The notes beneath the pieces were generated by a model. The model was given only the letters and a program-made list of their open reading frames with translations. It did not search any database and was not told where the DNA came from. DNA of 7,501 bases, from positions 1 through 7,501 of the forward strand of contig OMRN01000311.1 in NCBI GenBank assembly GCA_900313265.1, read 5' to 3'. The position numbers and the translations under genes are program-made. Origin of the DNA: an uncultured Lachnospiraceae bacterium. GTDB lineage: Bacteria > Bacillota > Clostridia > Lachnospirales > Lachnospiraceae. Below, in pieces: positions 1 through 6,441 of the stretch; position 1 is the first letter of the stretch, and every line of letters starts with the position of its first letter.

Positions 1-380
1 ACGATTCCTACCATACGATGAACCAGTTCTTCAACTTCTTCCGCACAGGAATCAAGCTGAATAATCGCATCGTCACGGGCAATAATCTGATTGTGCTTGG
101 TATCTACAACGAATTTTACCCATCTCCAGGAACGGTTGCATTCATTTGCAGCGCGAAGTGCTTTGTCGAATTTGTCTTCGGAAATCTGAAGCCAGTTGCA
201 TCCTTCAATGCTTACATGAGTATCATCCGCATCAAATGTGATATACACATCCATCGTGATGTTGTCTGCTTTCCATCCGCATCTTACAACGCTTTCGTTC
301 TCATCTTCGGAAAGCAGAGTTGCGGTAGATCCCTTTGCCTGAACATACGCTAAAAACATTTTTGCTGAATTACATGCCAT
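1..380 (-). CDS. YbjN-fold protein, 3' end outside window
   Basis: The reading frame starts at ATG 380-378 and stays open to the window edge, giving 126 visible codons with no stop, so the C-terminus is missing. The visible protein begins MACNSAKMFLAYVQAKG. It alternates beta strands (VVRCGWK, ITMDVYITFD, THVSIEG) with a helix (SEDKFDKALRAANECNR), then the strand pair WRWVKFVVDTKHNQIIARDD and a second helix rich in Glu. This alpha/beta pattern, with the helix followed by a WVKFxVD strand, is typical of the YbjN family, a fold related to type III secretion chaperones. No enzyme motif, signal peptide or membrane segment is visible. The start is set by a GGAGGG site 7 bases upstream; a second in-frame ATG at codon 8 has no such site. 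It lies 128 bases downstream of the AAA+/protease gene on the same strand. A role as binding partner or adaptor is inferred only. The family call is fairly sure, the function unknown. Confidence 0.75.
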   Translation of the reverse strand, partial: MACNSAKMFLAYVQAKGSTATLLSEDENESVVRCGWKADNITMDVYITFDADDTHVSIEGCNWLQISEDKFDKALRAANECNRSWRWVKFVVDTKHNQIIARDDAIIQLDSCAEEVEELVHRMVGI

Positions 381-387
381 TTTAAAT

Positions 388-393
388 CCCTCC
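388..393 (-). promoter_or_regulatory. Ribosome binding site of the YbjN-fold gene
   Basis: Minus-strand GGAGGG lies 7 bases before ATG 380-378. It fixes the first ATG as the start in preference to the in-frame ATG at codon 8. Confidence 0.8.
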
Positions 394-413
394 GTTAATT
401 TGTTTATTTCGCA

Positions 414-460
414 AATTCATACGGAATCATTTCAATCGGAAATACCATCCGCCATGAATT
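414..460 (-). repeat. Imperfect inverted repeat, possible 5' leader hairpin
   Basis: The arm AATTCATACGGA (414-425) is nearly complementary to TCCGCCATGAATT (448-460), pairing AATTCAT/ATGAATT and CGGA/TCCG with a small bulge. Inside the loop, ATTTC (429-433) pairs with GAAAT (439-443). Together they could fold into a two-tier hairpin in the spacer between the AAA+/protease gene and the YbjN-fold gene. No uridine run follows on the minus strand, so it is a poor candidate for an intrinsic terminator. It could be a leader structure, a processing site or chance. Confidence 0.35.
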
Positions 461-474
461 CACCCCACAGTCAC

Positions 475-503
475 AGTTTACTATTTTCCGCCCGAAAACA
501 CAA
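475..503 (-). promoter_or_regulatory. Weak candidate promoter for the YbjN-fold gene
   Basis: On the minus strand, TTGTGT (498-503) and TAAACT (475-480) are separated by 17 bases. This resembles a sigma-A -35/-10 pair at 3 of 6 and 4 of 6 matches. It lies just after the stop codon of the upstream gene and would place the inverted repeat at 414-460 in the leader RNA. The matches are weak, and read-through from the upstream gene is equally possible. Confidence 0.2.
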
Positions 504-508
504 CGATT

Positions 509-3500
509 TTATTCCTTCATCAGGTTATCGAATTCCTCGCCGGTCAGTCGGTTTTCACGAACCAGGACATCTGCCATGGACTGGATTTTATCCTTGGCCT
601 TTTCTAAAATCTCGATGGTATTGGCCATCTCACGGGTTAAAATATCATTCACAAGTTTAACGTAATCCGCAGCCAGTGAGGATTTTAAAATTTCGTCCTT
701 GTCCAATACAATCAGTCTTCCCTCTTCCATGCCGTAAGAACAAATCAGATTGAATGCCCAGTATGTTGCATTCTTCAAATCGGAGGAAGCACCCGTATTT
801 AAGGACTTCTCCTTTCCGTAGAAAACTTCTTCACAGGCACGGCCCGCAAGCGAGCATCGAATTTTGGACAGAATGTCTTCTTTCGAATAACTTCCGGTAT
901 TCTCCTGATTGGAATGCTGCATATATCCTCCGAAATTACCACGCGATTCGATGGTGATATACGACGGCTTGTCTCCGCTTATGTATGCAATATAGGCATG
1001 TCCGAGTTCGTGAATGGCAACGGATTTATAATACTCTACATCGTTTTCACGTTTTTCCCCGTAGAGATAATCTTCCAGCGCCGTAAGCAGATCGTCTCCG
1101 TTCACCGGACGTCCTGCCTTTGAGGCATTTCTGAATGCCATCTCAAGAATATTTTCAAGTTTTGCAAGACACAGTCCCGGCGTACGCTCCGCCACATTCT
1201 GTGCAACTTCTTCCGAAATATCGGCTTTGCGCTTTTTAATGGTGCGAAGCACATATTCTTTTCTTTCTTTTTCCTTCGGAAGATCCACCTTAATCTGGTT
1301 ATCAAAACGACGTACTAAAGCCTCGTCCAGTCCGGATATACCTTCACTGTCGCTTCTGGCACCGTAATTGGTTGCCGCAAGCACGAAGACCGGCTTTGAC
1401 GGATCTGTGGATGCGAATCCGTCCATCTGAACCAGAAGTTCGTTTAACATGGTTTCCGTATGATGTGTATTTGACGAACCGGTACGCTGTTTTCCGATGG
1501 CATCGATTTCATCGATAAATACGATGGCCGGAGCATATTTCCTTGCTTTCTCGAACAATTTGCGGATGTTTTCCTCACTTTGTCCGACAAGGCTGTTCAT
1601 AAAGGAAGTCGCCGTTGCGGAGAAAAACGCAACATTTGCTTCTCCCGCCAGTGCCTTTGCGAGCATCGTTTTTCCGGTTCCCGGAGGTCCGTATAAGAGT
1701 ACTCCCTTCGGAGGCTTTCCTCCGCTTACTAAGAACTGTTTCGGTTTCTGGAGATATTTTACGAAATACTTCAGTTCTTCCTTGGCGGTTTCGGCACCGA
1801 TAACATCGTCAAAACGGATGGACGGACGGGTTGCATCGGAAACCATGGCATTTCTGGTATCCAGATCGACCGCTACGCGCTTCTTGATATCATAAAACCG
1901 GATATCAATATCACTGCCGGTTGCGGAAACTTCCTGCTTTGTCTTATAGTCCAGAACAAAGCCGCGGCGTGAGAACTGCTGGCTTTCTTTCTGCATGTAA
2001 AGTTCGTCGGCCAGCTGTTCGATTTCACGACAGAAGCTGGCACAGTTCGCCTCGTTTACCTTAATGGTTCCGGTTGCACCCTCCTGAATAAAGGTTCTGC
2101 GGTCGATATCGGACCAGCCTGTGTCAAGTTCCAACAGATAAATAGGAAGATTCGCGTTCTTTTCAATCAGATTATGGAAAAGGGATACTCCTTCCGTTTC
2201 ATAATCGGCAATGCTTAATACGGAATGATTGGTTTCCTCAACATTTCCGCCGAACGGATTGATTAATACCGCGGAAACTTCCTCTTTCTTCATTACCTTT
2301 TTCACATCATCTTCTTTTCCGGCAAAGACAACCTCATATTTATTTTTGTCCAGAAGATCAAAAATCGTATCATGACCGCCGGTAAAGGCCATCATCTTCG
2401 TCTTGGTTTCATTCCGGAATAACGGCATCAGTTCCTTGTTAATGCTGTCAAAATCGATGTCCAGATGGATTTTCTTAATCTTGCGTTTCTTGCTCTTCGA
2501 AAGCTGACGGAGAAGTTCGAAAATCTCATTCTTGATAAAGATGCCGCTCTGTCCGACGGCAACACGCGCATCGATTCCGCCGCCCCGGTTATAAAGGAAC
2601 AAAAGCGGAAGCGATTTATCGTAAGTAATTGCGATTTCGAATTCCTTCTCCATTCCGGCCACAACCTGGTCAAAACTGTTGCGGACCATGTCAACCAAAG
2701 AGTGAACTCCGATATGGTTAAACATTACCACGTTACCGGAAGCGATTCTCGAACACATCTCGGGCGGAATCAGCTTTTCTCCGAAACGGTTTTCTTCCGA
2801 ACCGATGGCTTCAACCAGTACACGGTCGGGAAGGGTCGTTAAATTAACGCTTGTATCATCATACAGTTTCTTTCCGACATTCGATGTAAATATAATGATG
2901 GCATCCTTAAAGCTGACATCTTTATCCGTGGAAACATCATGCAGTTTTCCGGAACCGAGCAGTTGCAGAAATACACGAATAACCGAAATATTGGCTTTCT
3001 CAAACTCATCGAATAAAAGGATACATTCCGGATTGTTCTTTACAAAACCGGTCAGGTTTCCTTCCTTGGTGTTGGAATATTTGTTTGAAGAACCGATTAA
3101 ATCATCCACGGACTGGGAATTCGCGAATTCACTCATATTGAATTCTTTAAACGGAATTCCGAGTGTATTGGCCGCAGTCTCTGCCAAAAGTGTCTTGCCG
3201 ACACCCGGAGGTCCGAAGAAGAAGAAATAGGATCTCGGATGATTACCGCGTTCGGTCTGTTTTAAAAGTTCTCCCTGGGAATAACCCTGAAGGAATTTAA
3301 GTACAGCCTGTTCCTGACCGATTACCGTGCTGAGAAGCGATGTACTGAGCAGTTTAATCCGTTCGGACAAATCATAAATATCACGAACCTTAATCTCCTT
3401 CGGTTCATTGCTTTCGGGTTCTTCCTCACTGCCGTTTCCGGTTTTTCCACCGTATGGCATTTCGGGATTATACGGTTCAATCTTCGGTTTTTTCTCTCCC

Positions 3501-4039
3501 TTCGGTTCTCCTTCACCCGAAGCGGTTCCTTCCGAACCTTCAGCCGGTTTACTGCCCGTTTCATCACCGGATTTTTCCGGTTCTTCTTTCTTCTTCGGCA
3601 TGGTCTCCTTCATTTTTTCCACCTGGGCAAAAACTGCATCCATACCCGATCCTTTTGCAAAAACTTCCGCAAACGGAATCGCCGAATCCCTCAGTGCTTC
3701 ATCGAGAATCACATCATTCGCGGACTCCATGCCTTTTTCATCCACAAAGGCAACAAAAGCTTCTTTGAGTTTCTCCTGTTCTTCATTCCTTGAAAGATAC
3801 GGAAGAAGGATTTTAAGTCCGGTACTGACTAACTTGCTGTCAATCCCCTTTTTTTCAAACCATGCACGGGCACTTTCCAGTTCTCCCACTGCTTCCTCGC
3901 TGATAATCGATTTGAGCTTCACTTCATTCATGGCAAGCAGTTTCGAATATCCGAGAATGATACTCTCCGGAGAGACGCCTTCCTTTCCGGATTCAAACTG
4001 AAGCACGGTTTCCAAAACTTTGTTTTTTGTCTGATCCAT
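509..4039 (-). CDS. Soluble double-AAA+ protease: ClpB-type AAA+, pseudo-receiver, FtsH-type AAA+ and M41 peptidase
   Basis: A predicted ATP-driven, zinc-dependent protease of 1176 residues. In order: a helical N-terminal region (1-147); an acidic Gly/Pro/Glu linker (about 148-217); a ClpB-D2-like AAA+ module (about 218-510) with Walker A GPPGVGKT (276-283), Walker B LLFDEFEKA (D344, E345), sensor-1 N387, likely arginine finger R431 and sensor-2 R492; a receiver-like alpha/beta domain (about 547-665) with Asn594 at the expected phospho-Asp site; a classic AAA+ module (about 735-990) with Walker A GPPGTGKT (784-791), Walker B FIDEID (841-846) and ALVRRFD (907-913); and an M41 domain with HELGH (1010-1014) and the probable third zinc ligand D1087 in NTGASSDLKNAT. 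Unlike FtsH (about 650 residues, two membrane segments), it shows no membrane segment, so it is probably cytosolic. All catalytic residues of both ATPases and the peptidase appear intact. The start is set by AGGGAGG 9 bases upstream. Substrates are unknown. Confidence 0.93.
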   Translation of the reverse strand: MDQTKNKVLETVLQFESGKEGVSPESIILGYSKLLAMNEVKLKSIISEEAVGELESARAWFEKKGIDSKLVSTGLKILLPYLSRNEEQEKLKEAFVAFVDEKGMESANDVILDEALRDSAIPFAEVFAKGSGMDAVFAQVEKMKETMPKKKEEPEKSGDETGSKPAEGSEGTASGEGEPKGEKKPKIEPYNPEMPYGGKTGNGSEEEPESNEPKEIKVRDIYDLSERIKLLSTSLLSTVIGQEQAVLKFLQGYSQGELLKQTERGNHPRSYFFFFGPPGVGKTLLAETAANTLGIPFKEFNMSEFANSQSVDDLIGSSNKYSNTKEGNLTGFVKNNPECILLFDEFEKANISVIRVFLQLLGSGKLHDVSTDKDVSFKDAIIIFTSNVGKKLYDDTSVNLTTLPDRVLVEAIGSEENRFGEKLIPPEMCSRIASGNVVMFNHIGVHSLVDMVRNSFDQVVAGMEKEFEIAITYDKSLPLLFLYNRGGGIDARVAVGQSGIFIKNEIFELLRQLSKSKKRKIKKIHLDIDFDSINKELMPLFRNETKTKMMAFTGGHDTIFDLLDKNKYEVVFAGKEDDVKKVMKKEEVSAVLINPFGGNVEETNHSVLSIADYETEGVSLFHNLIEKNANLPIYLLELDTGWSDIDRRTFIQEGATGTIKVNEANCASFCREIEQLADELYMQKESQQFSRRGFVLDYKTKQEVSATGSDIDIRFYDIKKRVAVDLDTRNAMVSDATRPSIRFDDVIGAETAKEELKYFVKYLQKPKQFLVSGGKPPKGVLLYGPPGTGKTMLAKALAGEANVAFFSATATSFMNSLVGQSEENIRKLFEKARKYAPAIVFIDEIDAIGKQRTGSSNTHHTETMLNELLVQMDGFASTDPSKPVFVLAATNYGARSDSEGISGLDEALVRRFDNQIKVDLPKEKERKEYVLRTIKKRKADISEEVAQNVAERTPGLCLAKLENILEMAFRNASKAGRPVNGDDLLTALEDYLYGEKRENDVEYYKSVAIHELGHAYIAYISGDKPSYITIESRGNFGGYMQHSNQENTGSYSKEDILSKIRCSLAGRACEEVFYGKEKSLNTGASSDLKNATYWAFNLICSYGMEEGRLIVLDKDEILKSSLAADYVKLVNDILTREMANTIEILEKAKDKIQSMADVLVRENRLTGEEFDNLMKE

Positions 4040-4048
4040 GAAACATAA

Positions 4049-4055
4049 CCTCCCT
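4049..4055 (-). promoter_or_regulatory. Ribosome binding site of the AAA+/protease gene
   Basis: Minus-strand AGGGAGG lies 9 bases before ATG 4039-4037. Another ATG between the two (4046-4044) is out of frame, so the downstream ATG is the start. This is a stronger site than the purine stretch before the channel gene. Confidence 0.8.
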
Positions 4056-4109
4056 TTACATTTTTATATTCAGCATTTCAGCTTAACCTTTGACTTTGGA
4101 TCCTTGTAA

Positions 4110-4158
4110 ACCTGTTACCATATTATCACAACTTTTCCCATCACGGAACTCAACAGGT
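4110..4158 (-). repeat. Inverted repeat around the candidate promoter, possible operator
   Basis: ACCTGTT (4110-4116) and its exact complement AACAGGT (4152-4158) flank the candidate -10 element, with 35 bases between them. Such spaced arms could be two half-sites for a regulator that loops or spans the promoter. The arms are only 7 bases long, so chance is a real alternative. Confidence 0.25.
4122..4130 (-). promoter_or_regulatory. Candidate extended -10 promoter for the AAA+/protease gene
   Basis: Minus-strand TGTGATAAT fits an extended -10 element (TGnTATAAT) with one mismatch in the hexamer. No convincing -35 is seen 16-18 bases upstream, which extended -10 promoters tolerate. It sits in the 142-base gap (4040-4181) between the channel gene and the AAA+/protease gene, giving a leader of roughly 75 bases. 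It suggests the protease gene can be transcribed independently of the TIR/channel operon. Confidence 0.35.
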
Positions 4159-4181
4159 AGTTTAAAATTCAAACTTAATCC

Positions 4182-6221
4182 TTAATGTTTGCTGTATATA
4201 ATCAGCTTATCCTTCGGCCCGAGTTCTACCATATGCGTTCTTTGGTCTCTTCCGAATAAATCAACAACCCCGCCCGGCCTTGTAATTCCCAAAAGAACCG
4301 ATTTGTTTCCTTCCGGTGAAGCGTCGTAAATCGCACGGATCAGATCGTAAGCCGAGCATTTCGGCGGAATTTCTTCCAGAAAATCCCTTACCTGTCGAAT
4401 ATAGATTTCCCGGCTGTCGTAATTTTCCCTTCCTTCCGATTCATCGTCATATTTTAAGATATCGTTATAGAATTCATACAGTTCGATTTTTTCGCCGATC
4501 TGTGTCACCATTTTACTGATATAACGGTTACTGATAACAATATTGTTAACCTGGTAATTGGACAATACATCATAATTCTTCGGATTTAAGATTTCCACGA
4601 TGACATCGATTTTTTCCTTGTCGAAATCCGGATTTTCCTTCAGTTTGTCGGTAATAATATCATGAACATAAATCAGGCTGGTCAGGGCATAGGAATCAAT
4701 GTCTTTTTCATCGACACAGTCATCCGAAAGAATCAGGATGCTGGTATCCTCATCATACGTATCCACAAAATCCACGATTTCGTTCTTTATGGTTTCGATA
4801 TCGTAAATCTCCGTCGCAATACACCTGTTTATGTATCGATATTCCTTATAATAACCGTTTTGTTCCAGACTCTTTTCATCATCTATCACGAGAATATTCA
4901 ATATATCCGAACCGTCTTCGGTCTTCCATTCATTGCAGAAAGAATTAAAGCCGTTCATGATATCCCTTATTTTGCTGTTATGACCGAGGATGATAATATT
5001 TTTCTTCTGTCTTCCGTAATTCGGACGGATTTTCACACTTAACGTGCCTGATTTTTCATCCGGACCGTTTCCGTTATCATAAAAATCCTTCTCTTCAAGC
5101 GCCATATAGTAAAACATCGGACCGGTCTTGCTTTCCAAGAATGCAAGCGGAACAATGCTTTCGTTCGAGGCAAGAATGCTTCGAATACCCTCTTCCTCAT
5201 CGCCTGTCTTTTTTATTTCCTCTCCCGGAACACAGAAGAATTCCGCTCCTTTATTGGAGAAGAGATTACTGTATACCATATTTAATTCCGGAAAAATACA
5301 AAACTGCGAAAACAGCTGTCCTAAAATACAGTTGACGGATACCGGGACGATATTGCATTTATCTAAAACTTCTTTATGCGAAATGATTTTATCCACCAGT
5401 TTTCCGGTCCAGGGGTCATCCGTCTCCACAATAATTCTCTGATTGTCGCTGGATTCCTCGGAAGAAGTAATCTGCGAAACCTGTACCAGCGTTTTCACGG
5501 TATTGGCATTTCCGGACCGTTTCTCTTTCTCTTCCGCTTCCGAAGGATTCGAAGCGGTATCGTCCTCCCCTAGAATAATGATAGTTTTCGCCCTCTCCAA
5601 AGAGATATCCTGAAGCATTTTGATAGAATAGGTGCTTCCCTCTTTGACAATCACATCCAGTTTGATTTTCAGCTTTTTTTCCGCCTTTAATGTCAGATAA
5701 AGGCGCTCGTTTATTTCACTTCGAATTCTCTCGGCATCATCGTTTACCATTACAACGATTGTCTCTTTTCTCTGCGTGTAAAGCATGTCGTTGATAATTT
5801 CCGATGCACGGGAATTCCAGTTTAAAATAACCGTATGATCCGATGCCAAAAGACGTCTGGAATTCATATTTGCACTGTCCACAAATCCGGAAATATAGTT
5901 CGTTACATAACCGATGACGGCACCGGTAAAAGTGATGCTTCCGATGATAATAGTGATAATACAGACCGTAACCAGTATCAGGTCGGCTTCGGTTAAATCC
6001 ACGATGTTTTCAATCATTCCCGCATCCAGAATCATCCCGATTGTATAATAAAGAACCGTCCAGAATCCGACGCCGTCCGCATTTCTTTCAAGCAGCGTAA
6101 AGATAATAAAACTGTTTAAAAACAGAATCAGTGCATTAAAAACAATAATAATAAAAAGCACGACTCCTCTTGGATTCTTTATGGCATTCAGACTGATTCT
6201 TTCCCTGATTTTTCTAAACAT
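4182..6221 (-). CDS. CASTOR/POLLUX-type ion channel with two RCK-like domains
   Basis: A predicted membrane cation channel of 679 residues. A basic N-terminus is followed by a membrane helix (about 19-44, starting GVVLFIIIVFNALIL), a re-entrant pore segment (FWTVLYYTIGMILDAGMIE, 53-71) and a second membrane helix (about 80-112). A first RCK-like domain follows, with HTVILNWNSRASEII (129-143), IVVMVNDDAE (155-164) and AKTIIILGEDDTA (211-223). A second begins at KNIIILGHNSKIRDI (407-421) and has NILVIDDEK (442-450). The C-terminal lobe ends with SVLLGITRPGGVVDLFGRDQ and DKLIIYSKH. The HTxILGWN-like start of the first RCK domain, the ILGEDDTA motif and the DAG pore motif (66-68) match the CASTOR/POLLUX/DMI1 family better than ordinary TVGYG potassium channels. 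In plants these are nuclear-envelope channels; the role of bacterial members is poorly known. The gene overlaps the small upstream gene by 8 bases. The start has only a purine-rich GAGAAGAGAAGA upstream, so coupled translation is likely. Confidence 0.85.
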   Translation of the reverse strand: MFRKIRERISLNAIKNPRGVVLFIIIVFNALILFLNSFIIFTLLERNADGVGFWTVLYYTIGMILDAGMIENIVDLTEADLILVTVCIITIIIGSITFTGAVIGYVTNYISGFVDSANMNSRRLLASDHTVILNWNSRASEIINDMLYTQRKETIVVMVNDDAERIRSEINERLYLTLKAEKKLKIKLDVIVKEGSTYSIKMLQDISLERAKTIIILGEDDTASNPSEAEEKEKRSGNANTVKTLVQVSQITSSEESSDNQRIIVETDDPWTGKLVDKIISHKEVLDKCNIVPVSVNCILGQLFSQFCIFPELNMVYSNLFSNKGAEFFCVPGEEIKKTGDEEEGIRSILASNESIVPLAFLESKTGPMFYYMALEEKDFYDNGNGPDEKSGTLSVKIRPNYGRQKKNIIILGHNSKIRDIMNGFNSFCNEWKTEDGSDILNILVIDDEKSLEQNGYYKEYRYINRCIATEIYDIETIKNEIVDFVDTYDEDTSILILSDDCVDEKDIDSYALTSLIYVHDIITDKLKENPDFDKEKIDVIVEILNPKNYDVLSNYQVNNIVISNRYISKMVTQIGEKIELYEFYNDILKYDDESEGRENYDSREIYIRQVRDFLEEIPPKCSAYDLIRAIYDASPEGNKSVLLGITRPGGVVDLFGRDQRTHMVELGPKDKLIIYSKH

Positions 6222-6441
6222 ATTCTTCTCTTCTCTTTCTTCTTTGTTCTTCCAGTTCGCTTAAACTGTGTAAATCACTTGCCCTTAAATCCTTGTATAC
6301 CGGCTCTCTTGCCGGCTCGCCTCCAGAAACGGCCTTTTCATAGTCGGATAAATCATTCTCGTATCTTTTCGCACTTACTCTTTCCAAAGGGATCATTCGC
6401 AAAAAACTGATAATAAACGGGAAGAAAAAGCAGATTATCAT
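6214..6441 (-). CDS. Small protein with hydrophobic N-terminus, unknown function
   Basis: A 75-residue protein starting MIICFFFPFIISFLRMIPL. Residues 2-14 are strongly hydrophobic but short for a full membrane span, so it may be a short anchor. The rest is polar and charged and ends in a likely helix, LSELEEQRRKRREEY. No family is recognised. Its ATG follows the TAA of the TIR gene with no base between, and its stop codon lies inside the start of the channel gene (8-base overlap). The start has a good AAGGAG site 6 bases upstream, which argues that this is a real gene. Its Arg-rich last codons also form the purine stretch before the channel ATG. Position and anchor suggest an accessory partner of the channel, which is inference. 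Confidence 0.7.
   Translation of the reverse strand: MIICFFFPFIISFLRMIPLERVSAKRYENDLSDYEKAVSGGEPAREPVYKDLRASDLHSLSELEEQRRKRREEYV

Noticed and set aside
18..353. A 111-codon plus-strand open frame at the window start
   Set aside because: It is antisense to the YbjN-fold gene, which has a proper start, a ribosome binding site and a recognisable fold.
3408..4001. A 197-codon plus-strand open frame rich in Ser, Pro and Phe
   Set aside because: It lies antisense to the N-terminal region and acidic linker of the AAA+/protease gene. Its composition is what reversed Glu/Lys/Gly codons give, and it shows no domain or ribosome binding site.
4159..4175. Inverted repeat AGTTT/AAACT after the channel gene, considered as a terminator
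   Set aside because: The stem is only 5 A/T-rich pairs and no T run follows on the minus strand, so it would not terminate efficiently.
6030..6050. TIG in the channel pore segment considered as a potassium selectivity filter
   Set aside because: It lacks the following Tyr-Gly, and the nearby DAG motif and RCK sequences fit the CASTOR/POLLUX family better.
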